Below are positions 16,225 through 24,546 of a DNA stretch of 64,000 nt, one piece after another. Both the position numbers and the translations under genes were made by a program. The DNA is taken from contig JBBCJT010000015.1 in NCBI GenBank assembly GCA_037190665.1, forward strand, positions 1 through 64,000. The letters run 5' to 3'. The stretch is from JBBCJT01 sp037190665. Its GTDB lineage: Bacteria > Pseudomonadota > Alphaproteobacteria > Acetobacterales > Acetobacteraceae. Position 1 is the stretch's first letter, and each line of letters starts with the position of its first letter. The notes below the pieces were generated by a model, which made no database searches, was not told where the DNA came from, and saw only the letters and a program-made list of their open reading frames with translations.

Positions 16225-17195
16225 GCGCGCCGGTGCTGCGCGTACAGGGATTGTCCATCGCGCTGCGCGGCACGCCGCTCACGCGCGACATCGACTTCAC
16301 GCTTGCGGCCGGCTGCACCACAGCCATCGTCGGCGAGAGCGGCTGCGGCAAGTCGATCACGGCGCTGGCGATGCTCAACCTGCTGCGGCCGCCGCTGGCT
16401 ATCCGGTCAGGGCGGATCCTTCTCGACACGGGAGGCGGCGAGCAGGACATCGCCACGCTGGCCCCGGCTTCCTCCGCGATGCGCGATCTGCGGGGCCGCC
16501 AGATCGCCATGATATTCCAGGATCCGATGACGGCGCTGGACCCCGTGTACACGGTGGGGAACCAGATCGCCGAAGGGCTGCGCCGCCATCTCGGTCTGTC
16601 GCGTCAGGCGGCGATGACGCGCGCGGTGGAGTTGCTGCGGCAGGTCGGCATCGCCGCGCCGGAAAAGCGCGTGCACGACTATCCGTTCCAGATGTCGGGC
16701 GGCATGCGTCAGCGGGTGATGATCGCCATGGCGATCGCCTGCCAGCCGCGCGTGCTGATCGCCGACGAGCCGACGACGGCGCTGGACGTAACGGTGCAGG
16801 CCCAGATCCTCGACCTGCTGCGCGAATTGCAGGAGTCGCTGGGCACGGCGACGCTGTTCATCACGCATGACCTGGGGGTGGTGGCGGAGATCGCCGACGA
16901 GGTCATCGTGATGTATCGCGGCACGATCGTGGAACGCGCACCCGTTGCCGAGCTGCTCGGCGATCCGCGCCATCCCTATACGCAGGGGCTGCTCGCCTCG
17001 CTGCCGCCGATGGACGGCACCCGTCGGCCGCTGCGCCCCATTCCCGGGCAGGTGAGGCCGCCGGACGCAGACTCGCAGGGCTGCCCGTTCGTCGACAGGT
17101 GCGACCGTGCGATGGCGATCTGCTCGGAAGTCGCCCCACCCGTCGTCGCGCTGTCGGCAACGCATACCGCCACCTGCCACGCGCTGGGTCACTGA
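16221..17195 (+). CDS. Peptide ABC transporter ATPase, DppD/OppD type
   Basis: 324-aa ATPase that drives the importer on the cytoplasmic face. Walker A is GESGCGKS (38-45), the signature is MSGGMRQRV, Walker B is VLIADEPTTALD and the switch histidine is in FITHDLGVV. The C-terminal oligopeptide-transporter extension carries the CPFVDRCDRAMAIC cysteine cluster typical of these ATPases. The start ATG overlaps the DppC stop; the next gene starts one base after its TGA. Confidence 0.94.
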   Translation: MSAPVLRVQGLSIALRGTPLTRDIDFTLAAGCTTAIVGESGCGKSITALAMLNLLRPPLAIRSGRILLDTGGGEQDIATLAPASSAMRDLRGRQIAMIFQDPMTALDPVYTVGNQIAEGLRRHLGLSRQAAMTRAVELLRQVGIAAPEKRVHDYPFQMSGGMRQRVMIAMAIACQPRVLIADEPTTALDVTVQAQILDLLRELQESLGTATLFITHDLGVVAEIADEVIVMYRGTIVERAPVAELLGDPRHPYTQGLLASLPPMDGTRRPLRPIPGQVRPPDADSQGCPFVDRCDRAMAICSEVAPPVVALSATHTATCHALGH

Positions 17196-17196
17196 G

Positions 17197-18207
17197 ATGG
17201 CGCTGCTGGAAGTCCGCGACCTCGCGGTGCATTACCCTGTCCGCAGAGGGCTGCTGCAGCGCGTGGTCGATCATGTGCGCGCGGTCGATGGCGTGAACAT
17301 GACGATAGCGCCGGGCGAGACGCTGGGTCTCGTCGGCGAAAGTGGCTGCGGCAAGAGCAGCCTGTCACGTGCCCTGCTGATGCTGACGCCCCCCTCGCAT
17401 GGCGACATCCTGTTCGATGCCGGCAATCCGGACCCGGTATCGCTGACCACGTTGCGGCCGGAGGCCATGCGGCGTCTGCGCCGGCACATCCAGATCGTCT
17501 TTCAGGACCCGTACTCCGCGCTGAACCCGCGGCTGCGCATCGGAACCGCGTTGACGGAGCCGCTGCGCGCCATGGGCATCGGCACCGCACGCGAACGGAA
17601 GGAACGTGCCCGCGCGGCGCTGGATGCGGTCGGCCTGCCGGCCGATGCCGCGCGGCGGTTTCCGCACGAGTTCTCCGGCGGACAGCGGCAGCGCATCGGC
17701 ATCGCGCGCGCCCTGGCGCCCGAACCGCGACTGGTAGTGCTGGATGAGCCGGTCTCGTCGCTCGATGTCTCGGTCCGTGCGCAGGTGTTGAACCTGTTGC
17801 AGTCGCTGCAGCAGCGACTCGGCCTGACGTATCTGTTCGTCTCGCACGACCTGTCGGTGGTGCGTTATCTGTGTGATCGCGTGGCCGTCATGTATCTTGG
17901 CCGGATCGTCGAGGAAGGCCCTACAGCAGCGCTGTTCCGCGCGCCGCTGCATCCGTACACCGAAGCGCTGTTGAGCGCCCTGCCGCTGCCGGTCGCGGGT
18001 CTCAAGCGCAAACGCGTGCTGCTGCGCGGCGACCCGCCGAGCCCGATGGCCGCGCCGCAGGGATGTGCGTTCCACCCACGTTGCCGCTTCGTGCAGGACC
18101 GTTGCCGTACCGAAGCGCCATCGCTCATCCCGCAAGGCGACGGACGCGCCGCTGCATGCCACTTCGCGCCGGACCTGGCATTGCAGGGCGCGCCTGTCGT
18201 CAGCTGA
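17197..18207 (+). CDS. Peptide ABC transporter ATPase, DppF/OppF type
   Basis: 336-aa second ATPase of the importer. Walker A GESGCGKSS (47-55), signature FSGGQRQRIGIARAL, Walker B LVVLDEPVSSLD, switch histidine in FVSHDLSVV, and the C-terminal GCAFHPRCRFVQDRC cysteine motif. DppF-type features are the N-terminal VHYPVRRG and the Q-loop FQDPYSALNPR. It is the last gene of the aldolase-DppBCDF operon. Its stop codon overlaps the end of the convergent receptor gene by 8 bases, leaving no room for a terminator between them. Confidence 0.94.
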   Translation: MALLEVRDLAVHYPVRRGLLQRVVDHVRAVDGVNMTIAPGETLGLVGESGCGKSSLSRALLMLTPPSHGDILFDAGNPDPVSLTTLRPEAMRRLRRHIQIVFQDPYSALNPRLRIGTALTEPLRAMGIGTARERKERARAALDAVGLPADAARRFPHEFSGGQRQRIGIARALAPEPRLVVLDEPVSSLDVSVRAQVLNLLQSLQQRLGLTYLFVSHDLSVVRYLCDRVAVMYLGRIVEEGPTAALFRAPLHPYTEALLSALPLPVAGLKRKRVLLRGDPPSPMAAPQGCAFHPRCRFVQDRCRTEAPSLIPQGDGRAAACHFAPDLALQGAPVVS

Positions 18208-19771
18208 CGCGCCGCACGCCGTAGAAGGCCACGCCGGCCGGTACCATGTCGGCCAGATCGTTCCGCCATGCCATGGCGCGCCGGATCAAGCCCAGCGGGA
18301 TGTAGGGCACGTCCTGCCACGACTGGAGCTGGAGCTGGTCGCAGATGGCCTTCTGCGCCGGGACGTCCGGCGCGTCGAACCAGGCGGTCCGAAGTTCCTC
18401 CAGCCGCGCAGAGGTCGGCCAGCCGAACCATGCGCCGCGGCCGTTGGCGCGCAGGCCGAGGTTCGCCGCCGGCGTCGCCGCATCCAGCCCGGCGAAGCCG
18501 GAATGCATCACGCTCCATCCGCCCTGATCGGGGGGCGCGGTGGAAGCACGGCGTTGCAGCACCGTGTTCCAGTCCATCACCTGATAGTCGATGTTCATGC
18601 CGATGCGGCGGAACATGTCGCCCGCGACTTCGCTGACCGCCCTGATCTCGGGCACGTCGCTGGTGGCCAGGAACACGATGCGCTCGCCCGCATAGCCGGC
18701 CTGCGCCAGATCGCGCTTCACCTTGGCGATGTCCCGCGGGCCGTTGAGAAGTTCCATGCCGGCTTCGCTCGCCATAGGCATGCCGGCCGTGAACACGCCG
18801 CAGCGCGCGTCCCACATCGCCGGATCGTTCCCGGCGGCAGCAAGCATGTAGTCGCTCTGCTCGACCGCTCCGATGATGGCACGCCGGATCGCCGGGTTGT
18901 CGAATGGCGGATGAAGATGATTGAAGCGCAGGAACTGGAGCGCTCCGGTTGGGTCGTGTGCCTTCACCACCACGCGGCGATTGCGCGTGAGCAGTGGCAG
19001 CAGATCGGGCGTGGGACGCTCCCACCAGTCGACCTCGCCGTTGGCAAGGGCCGCGGCCGCCGTGGCGGGGTCGGGGATGATCACCCACTCCACGCGGTCG
19101 AAATGCGCGACTTTCGGACCGGCGGTCAGGCTGGGCACGCCGGTGGCTCTCGGGACGTAGCGGTCGAACTTCTCATAGACGACGCGATTGCCCTGCGACC
19201 ATTCGTTCGCGATGAAGCGGAACGGCCCGCTGCCGACCATTTCCGTCACGCGGGTGTTCGCATCTGTCCGGGCCAGGCGTTCGGGCATGATGCAGGGCAT
19301 GTTGACGCCCGGCTTGCCCAGCGCCTCGGGCAGCAGCGCGAAAGGCTTCTTCAGCCGGAAGGTCACGACGCGGTCGCTGGCGGCGGCGAGTTCATCGGTC
19401 GCGGCCAGCAGGGCGCTGCCGAACGCGTCGCGCGCTCCCCAGCGGCGCAGGCTGGCCACCACGTCGATGCCGCGTACGGATTCTCCGTCGTGGAACAGAA
19501 GGCCCTCGCGCAGGGTCAGCCGCCAGACCTTGCCGCCATCCTCGACCACGTGGCCTTCCACCATCTGCGGCTGGATCTGCCAGTTGGCATCGGTGCCATA
19601 CAGCGTGTCGAAGACGAGGTAGCCGTGGTTGCGTGTGATGTTCGCGCTGGTCCAGATCGGGTCCAGGATCGCGAGGTCGGCCTGTGGCACGAAGCGGAGC
19701 ACCTGGGCAGCGCGTGCGCGCGATGCCATCAGGCCAGCCGCGGCCCCCAGGAATACGTCCCGCCGCCTCAT
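18200..19771 (-). CDS. Extracellular solute-binding protein, family 5
   Basis: 523-aa periplasmic receptor with leader MRRRDVFLGAAAGLMASRARAAQ; GGGAGGGC lies about 8 bases before the ATG. Landmarks are WRLTLREGLLFHDGESVRGIDVVASLRRW and VGSGPFRFIANEWSQGNRVVYEK. It is clearly related to the receptor at 54946-56532, sharing LDPIWT, VFDSLYG-like and GEVDWWERPTPD patterns. It is convergent with, and overlaps, the end of the DppBCDF operon, so it is the most likely receptor for that importer although separately transcribed. Ligand unknown. Confidence 0.9.
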   Translation of the reverse strand: MRRRDVFLGAAAGLMASRARAAQVLRFVPQADLAILDPIWTSANITRNHGYLVFDTLYGTDANWQIQPQMVEGHVVEDGGKVWRLTLREGLLFHDGESVRGIDVVASLRRWGARDAFGSALLAATDELAAASDRVVTFRLKKPFALLPEALGKPGVNMPCIMPERLARTDANTRVTEMVGSGPFRFIANEWSQGNRVVYEKFDRYVPRATGVPSLTAGPKVAHFDRVEWVIIPDPATAAAALANGEVDWWERPTPDLLPLLTRNRRVVVKAHDPTGALQFLRFNHLHPPFDNPAIRRAIIGAVEQSDYMLAAAGNDPAMWDARCGVFTAGMPMASEAGMELLNGPRDIAKVKRDLAQAGYAGERIVFLATSDVPEIRAVSEVAGDMFRRIGMNIDYQVMDWNTVLQRRASTAPPDQGGWSVMHSGFAGLDAATPAANLGLRANGRGAWFGWPTSARLEELRTAWFDAPDVPAQKAICDQLQLQSWQDVPYIPLGLIRRAMAWRNDLADMVPAGVAFYGVRRVS

Positions 19772-19899
19772 CGCGTCTGCCCTCCCGACGTTGCGATCGC
19801 AGTCTGCCCGTGACGCTCGGAAAGCGGAACAGGTGACGCGGCCACTGTCACCTTTTGCCTTTGACCTCGTGACTGGCGGTCGGGACCAGACCGCTGGAT

Positions 19900-21651
19900 C
19901 TACCCCGCAAACGCGTAAGGCAACCGGCCGCGAACGCCGGTCTCGATCGCAAACACGCTTCCGCTGAGCGGCCATCGATCGAGCTGCGTGGCTGACATGC
20001 GAATGCGAGACGAGGTGACATAGAGCGTCCGCAGCCCCTCGCCGCCAAACGCAGCGCCCGTCGGCTTCAGCACCGGAACGGAGATGCGGGAGACGATCTT
20101 TCCCTCGGGCGTGAGCCTGAGAACCTCGCCGCCATCCCACATCGGCAGCCACAGATGATCCTCTGCGTCCACGGCGAGACCGCCCGGCGCCGGGCCGGTG
20201 TTCGGGAACTCCGCGATCACGGATGCGGCGCCGAGCGCCCCGGTCGCGGCGTCGAAGGGATAGGCGAGAATACGTCCCCGGAAGTTGTCGACGAGGTACA
20301 TCCGGTCGTCGGCAAGGTTCCAGTCGGGGCCGTTGCAGAGTGACAGGCCCGTTTCGACGACGTTCAGGGCGCCGTCCGGATCGAGCCTGTAGAGCGAACC
20401 CCGGCCCGGCTCGCGCTGCATGCTCATGGAACTCGCCCAGAAGCGTCCCCGGCTGTCGCATTTGCCGTCGTTGAAGCGGTTCTGCGGCTTGTCGCCTTCG
20501 GGGTTGGCGATGGGAACCACTTCGCCGCGTTCGGACACGAAAGCCAATCCGGTCTGCAGGGCCGCGAGATAGCCGCCCCGCTCGCGCAGCACGATGGAGC
20601 CGACCAGACTCGGCAGCAACGTCGATGTCGCGCGGCCCGTCTTCGGTTCGCCGACGTGGATGGCTGGCGCCACGATGTCCACCCAGTGCAGGCGTTGCGT
20701 ACGCTCGCACCACACGGGGCTGTCGCCGATGAAGGCCGTGCCGGGAAATACGCAGGACACCCGCCGGTCGGTGCATGTTTCCGCGCGGGACGTCTCGGAA
20801 ACCGCGGGCTTGCCGAGCTGGCGCAGCGTCATCGTGATCCGATGCGCTGCCGCGATGACCTCGGGTGCCAGGTCGTGGCAACGGGGGAGGGGCAGGCGCT
20901 CCGCCGGGCCGGTCAGCCCGATCGCGGCGATGGCGCGGTTGCGGTGGTCGAGGATGGCGGCGGCGACCGACCGCTGCCCGACCTCCAGCTCCTCGTCATC
21001 GATGGCGTATTGCCGTTCGTGGGTCAGCGCGAGTTCGGCCTGAAGCGACGGCAGATCCGTGATCGTGCGCGGCGTGTACGCGGTCATGGCATTCGCGCCG
21101 ACGAGCCGGCGCAGCTCGGCCGGGTCGAGGCGGGCGAGGATCGCCTTGCCGGCGGCCGTGCAGTAGGCCGGATGCCGCCGGCCCTTCGTGTAGTACAGGC
21201 GCGCTTCGTCGACCGATCCGCGTTCGTCCATGTAGACGATCTGGAAGCCTTCGATGGCGACGATCTGCACCTTCTCGCCGGTCAGCTTGCGCAGCGTGTC
21301 GAATTCGCGCGCGAAGGCGCCGGAGAAATCGATCCGCTCCCAGATCTTGTTCGCCAGATCGACCAGCCGCATGCCGAGCCAGTAGGTCCGGCTGTCGGCA
21401 TCGTACTGAACGAGGCCGGACTCGATCAGGGCGCTGAGCATCCGGTGCAGCGTCGCGCGCGGCAGGCCGCACAGCTCCATCAGGTCCCTGGAGCTGATGG
21501 GGCGGTCCGACGCGGCGATCACGTCGAACACCGACAGCGCCTTGAGCGCCGTGCCCGCATAGGGCGCACCCGGCTTCCCGGCCTCCGTCTCTCCGTCGCC
21601 GGCGACCCCGCCAGTCGGCTTGACATTCCGGCCCAAATCCGTTGGTCTCAC
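19900..21651 (-). CDS. IclR-type regulator fused to SMP-30/gluconolactonase-like domain
   Basis: One continuous frame of about 583 aa (from GTG 21651). Residues 34-93 are an IclR winged helix (TALKALSVFDVIAASDRPISS, LPRATLHRMLSALIESGLV) and about 110-285 the IclR effector domain (GRRHPAYCTAAGKAILA, EELEVGQRSVAAAI). Residues 300-583 are a six-bladed SMP-30 propeller (GDSPVW, RFNDGKCDSRGRFWAS, CNGPDWNLADD, LYVTSS). Of the expected metal ligands, the usual Glu is Asp310, Asn440 is kept, and the aspartate of PDGLAVDAEG is Gly490 (PGGLAVDAED), so lactonase activity is doubtful. It is divergent from the sugar importer. The start is uncertain: no ATG, no good ribosome site; TTG 21672 lies inside the palindrome. 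Confidence 0.88.
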   Translation of the reverse strand: MRPTDLGRNVKPTGGVAGDGETEAGKPGAPYAGTALKALSVFDVIAASDRPISSRDLMELCGLPRATLHRMLSALIESGLVQYDADSRTYWLGMRLVDLANKIWERIDFSGAFAREFDTLRKLTGEKVQIVAIEGFQIVYMDERGSVDEARLYYTKGRRHPAYCTAAGKAILARLDPAELRRLVGANAMTAYTPRTITDLPSLQAELALTHERQYAIDDEELEVGQRSVAAAILDHRNRAIAAIGLTGPAERLPLPRCHDLAPEVIAAAHRITMTLRQLGKPAVSETSRAETCTDRRVSCVFPGTAFIGDSPVWCERTQRLHWVDIVAPAIHVGEPKTGRATSTLLPSLVGSIVLRERGGYLAALQTGLAFVSERGEVVPIANPEGDKPQNRFNDGKCDSRGRFWASSMSMQREPGRGSLYRLDPDGALNVVETGLSLCNGPDWNLADDRMYLVDNFRGRILAYPFDAATGALGAASVIAEFPNTGPAPGGLAVDAEDHLWLPMWDGGEVLRLTPEGKIVSRISVPVLKPTGAAFGGEGLRTLYVTSSRIRMSATQLDRWPLSGSVFAIETGVRGRLPYAFAG

Positions 21652-21664
21652 ATACAGGAATAAG

Positions 21665-21683
21665 CATCTCAATATATGAGATG
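21665..21683. promoter_or_regulatory. 19-bp palindrome between IclR/SMP-30 fusion and sugar importer operon
   Basis: CATCTCA-ATATA-TGAGATG: perfect 7-bp arms around an AT-only centre, in an otherwise GC-rich region. It is 15 bases before the GTG start of the first importer permease and about 14 bases from the GTG start of the fusion regulator. Position, symmetry and AT content fit an operator controlling both directions, most likely bound by the fusion protein. Confidence 0.65.
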
Positions 21684-21697
21684 ATGAGGAAACGCAA

Positions 21698-22603
21698 GTG
21701 CGCGCCTGGTGGCGACGACGCCGGAATGGAGGAGCGAAGGCAGGCGCGGACGCATTCGCGCTCCGGCTCGTCGCCCCCGCGCTGCTGATCGAGTTCCTGT
21801 TCGTGTTCGCGCCCCTCGCGCTCGGCCTGTACTACAGCGTTCACAGCGTCCGGTACTTCCAGCTCGGCCGCTTCGTCGGCTTCGACAACTACATCGCGGT
21901 CCTGACGTCGCCTGCGGTGCTGAACAGCTTCGTCGTCACCGCCATCTTCTCCTTCGGGTCGTTGATCTTCACCTTCGTCGTGGGCTTCGCGCTCGCGCTG
22001 CATCTCGAACGCGACCGGCGCGCCGCGGTGTTCATGCGCGCGGTGGTCCTCGTTCCCTACGTCATCTCGATGCTCGTGGGATCGCTGCTGCTGAAGTGGA
22101 TCCTGTCGCAGGATTCCGGCGTGCCCCAGTCGGTGCTGGGCATCTTCGGGATCACCCCATTCAGCATCTTCGCCGACTCCTCGGCGGCGATGGGGGCGCT
22201 GATCTACAACGCGGTGTGGCGCGATGCCGCGTTCGCCATGATCCTGCTGCTCGCGGGCCTCAAGAGCATCCCTCTCGAACTCTACTCGGCCGCGCGCGTC
22301 GATGGCGCCAGCGCCTGGTACCGGTTCTACCGGCTGACGCTGCCGCTGCTGCGCACGCCGATGCTGATCACGCTCGTGCGCCTGCTGATGCACTTCATGA
22401 ACTCGCTTACCTTCCAGCTCATCCTGACGGGTGGCGGGCCGGCCAACACGACCGAGACGGTGGCGCTGCGCATCTACCGCCTCGGTTTCGAGGACTACGC
22501 ACTCGGCCGCGCCAACGCACTGTCCTTCGTGGTCTTCCTGATCAACGTGGTGATGATCGTCCTGCTGACGCGGCTGTTCCGCCCGGCGGAGAAGCTGCGG
22601 TGA
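21698..22603 (+). CDS. Sugar ABC transporter permease, MalF/UgpA type
   Basis: 301-aa inner-membrane permease of a carbohydrate (CUT1) importer. It has six predicted helices, starting ALLIEFLFVFAPLALGLYYSV, and the EAA loop at ELYSAARVDGASAWYRFYRLTLPLL. The GTG start follows GAGGAA by about 8 bases. Its stop overlaps the GTG of the second permease (GTGA). It is the first gene of the sugar-acid operon, directly beside the palindrome at 21665-21683, and so probably under control of the divergent fusion regulator. Confidence 0.92.
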   Translation: MRAWWRRRRNGGAKAGADAFALRLVAPALLIEFLFVFAPLALGLYYSVHSVRYFQLGRFVGFDNYIAVLTSPAVLNSFVVTAIFSFGSLIFTFVVGFALALHLERDRRAAVFMRAVVLVPYVISMLVGSLLLKWILSQDSGVPQSVLGIFGITPFSIFADSSAAMGALIYNAVWRDAAFAMILLLAGLKSIPLELYSAARVDGASAWYRFYRLTLPLLRTPMLITLVRLLMHFMNSLTFQLILTGGGPANTTETVALRIYRLGFEDYALGRANALSFVVFLINVVMIVLLTRLFRPAEKLR

Positions 22604-23436
22604 ACTACAGGCGCGCGATCCTGCTGCGGAAGGCGATCCACTTCGCGATCAACCTGACGATCGCCGCCTTCGCCCTCGCGCCGCTGCTCTGGGGCCTCGG
22701 CTCCTCGCTCAAGCCGACGAACCGGATCCTCCAGGTGCCGCCCGAGATCATCCCCTCGGAGATCACCTTCGCGCACTACTACACGCTGATCGAGAACGAC
22801 CTGTTCCGATACATGGGCAACAGCGCCATCGTGTCCGTGGCGAGCGTGGCGCTCTGCCTCGTTCTCGGCGCGCTGGCGGGTTACGCGCTCTCGCGCTTCG
22901 CCTTCCCGGGGCGGAAGGGCGTGATGCTGATCGTCATCACGGTGATGTCGATCCCCATCGCCTCGCTGCTGGTGCCCACCTACACGCTGCTCGCCAATAT
23001 CGGGCTGCTCAACTCGCGAGTGGGGCTGGTCCTGCTCTACACCGCCTATGAGCTGCCGATCGTCATCTGGATCATGTTCGGCTACTTCAACACGATCCCC
23101 CGCCAGCTCGAGAACGCGGCGATGATCGACGGCTACGGCCGCTTCGAGGCCTTCCGCCGGATCGTGGTGCCGCTCTCCGGGCCGGGGCTGATCGCATCGG
23201 GGCTGTTCGTGCTGATCGCGGCCTGGAACGACTTCGTAGTCGCGGTGGTGATGACTTCGGCGGAGGCGGTACGGACCCTGCCGGTCGCGGTCTACTTCTA
23301 CCTCGGCTTCTTCGGTCGCGAGTGGGGACCGCTGCTCGCCGCGTCGATGGTGTCGATCGCGCCGATCATCCTGATCTTCGTCCTGTTCCAGAAGTACTTC
23401 GTCTCCGGCGTGACGGGCGGCGGCGTGAAAGGTTGA
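22600..23436 (+). CDS. Sugar ABC transporter permease, MalG/UgpE type
   Basis: 278-aa second permease of the CUT1 importer. It starts with GTG (MNYRRAILLRKAIHFAINL) overlapping the preceding stop. MalG-type features are LAPLLWGLGSSLKPTNRIL after the first helix, the EAA loop at QLENAAMIDGYGRFEAFRRIVVPLSGPGL, and the C-terminal KYFVSGVTGGGVKG, the typical ending of this family. It forms the membrane pore with the preceding MalF-type protein. Confidence 0.93.
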   Translation: MNYRRAILLRKAIHFAINLTIAAFALAPLLWGLGSSLKPTNRILQVPPEIIPSEITFAHYYTLIENDLFRYMGNSAIVSVASVALCLVLGALAGYALSRFAFPGRKGVMLIVITVMSIPIASLLVPTYTLLANIGLLNSRVGLVLLYTAYELPIVIWIMFGYFNTIPRQLENAAMIDGYGRFEAFRRIVVPLSGPGLIASGLFVLIAAWNDFVVAVVMTSAEAVRTLPVAVYFYLGFFGREWGPLLAASMVSIAPIILIFVLFQKYFVSGVTGGGVKG

Positions 23437-23449
23437 TGGGCACCGCATC

Positions 23450-24541
23450 ATGACCGCCGTCCGCTTCTCCGGGGTCCGCAAGTCGTTCGGATCCGTCACC
23501 GCACTCGCGGGGCTCGATCTCGACATCCGCGAGGGAGAGTTCGTCTCGCTGCTCGGGCCATCCGGCTCAGGCAAGACGACGACCCTCAACCTGCTCGCGG
23601 GCCTGCTCGACGCGGATTCGGGCGACATCACGATCGGCGACCGGCGGGTCAACGACCTGCCGCCGGACCGGCGCGACATCGCGATGGTGTTCCAGAACTA
23701 CGCCCTCTACCCGCATATGACGGTGTTCGAGAACATCGCCTTCCCTCTGCGCGCCCGCGGCCGCGGATACGATGAGCGCGCGATCAGGGCGAAGGTGGAG
23801 GGTGTGGCCGACAGCCTGGGCGTGGCCGCGCTGCTCGCCCGCTATCCCAAGGAGCTGTCGGGCGGCCAGCAGCAGCGGATCGCACTCGGCCGCGCGATGG
23901 TGCGCGACCCCAAGGTCTTTCTGCTCGATGAACCGCTGTCGAACCTCGACGCGCGGCTGCGCATCCGCATGCGGCGCGACATCAAGGCGCTGCACAGCCG
24001 CATCCGCTCGACCATCGTCTACGTCACCCACGACCAGGCCGAGGCGCTGACCATGTCGACGCGCATCGCCGTGTTCGACCAGGGTCACCTCCAGCAGTTC
24101 GACACGCCGCACGCGATCTATCACCGGCCCGCGAACATGTTCGTGGCGAACTTCGTCGGTGAGCGGGAGATCAACTTCGTCCCGGGCGCGATCGAGGGAC
24201 GGAACGGCGGTGCGACGTTCGTGAGCGGGGATATCGTACTGCCACTCGGCGAGCGCCAGTCAGGTCTGCGTCCCGGCAAGGCGGTGCTGGGGCTCCGGAC
24301 GGAGGCGATCTCCGCCGCGCCGGGGGAGGGACCCGGTGTCCCGGCAACCGTCGAACTCGTCGAACTGGTCGGGCCCGAACTCGTCGCCTACGTCGCGGCC
24401 GGTTCCCTGCGGCTGTCCTGCCGCGCCGCCCTCGAATCGGGGTTGCAGGCGGGTGACAAGGTCCGGCTCGCCATCGATCCGGCGCAGGTCCACCTGTTCG
24501 ACCTCGACACGACGATGTCGCTGGCTGGCGGCGAGAGCTGA
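23450..24541 (+). CDS. Sugar ABC transporter ATPase, MalK/UgpC type
   Basis: 363-aa ATPase: Walker A GPSGSGKTT (36-44), Q-loop VFQNYALYPHMTV, signature LSGGQQQRIALGRAMV, Walker B VFLLDEPLSNLDARLR and switch histidine in VTHDQAEALTMS. The C-terminal third is the regulatory TOBE-like extension of MalK/UgpC proteins (ANFVGEREINFVPG, LGLRTEAIS). It sits 13 bp after the second permease and completes the importer with the receptor at 25737. Confidence 0.94.
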   Translation: MTAVRFSGVRKSFGSVTALAGLDLDIREGEFVSLLGPSGSGKTTTLNLLAGLLDADSGDITIGDRRVNDLPPDRRDIAMVFQNYALYPHMTVFENIAFPLRARGRGYDERAIRAKVEGVADSLGVAALLARYPKELSGGQQQRIALGRAMVRDPKVFLLDEPLSNLDARLRIRMRRDIKALHSRIRSTIVYVTHDQAEALTMSTRIAVFDQGHLQQFDTPHAIYHRPANMFVANFVGEREINFVPGAIEGRNGGATFVSGDIVLPLGERQSGLRPGKAVLGLRTEAISAAPGEGPGVPATVELVELVGPELVAYVAAGSLRLSCRAALESGLQAGDKVRLAIDPAQVHLFDLDTTMSLAGGES

Positions 24542-24546
24542 CGGCC

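Noticed and set aside
21620..21648. TTGACA (21620-21625) as a sigma-70 promoter for the sugar importer
   Set aside because: No acceptable -10 box 16-18 bases downstream, and the hexamer would lie in the N-terminal coding part of the fusion gene.
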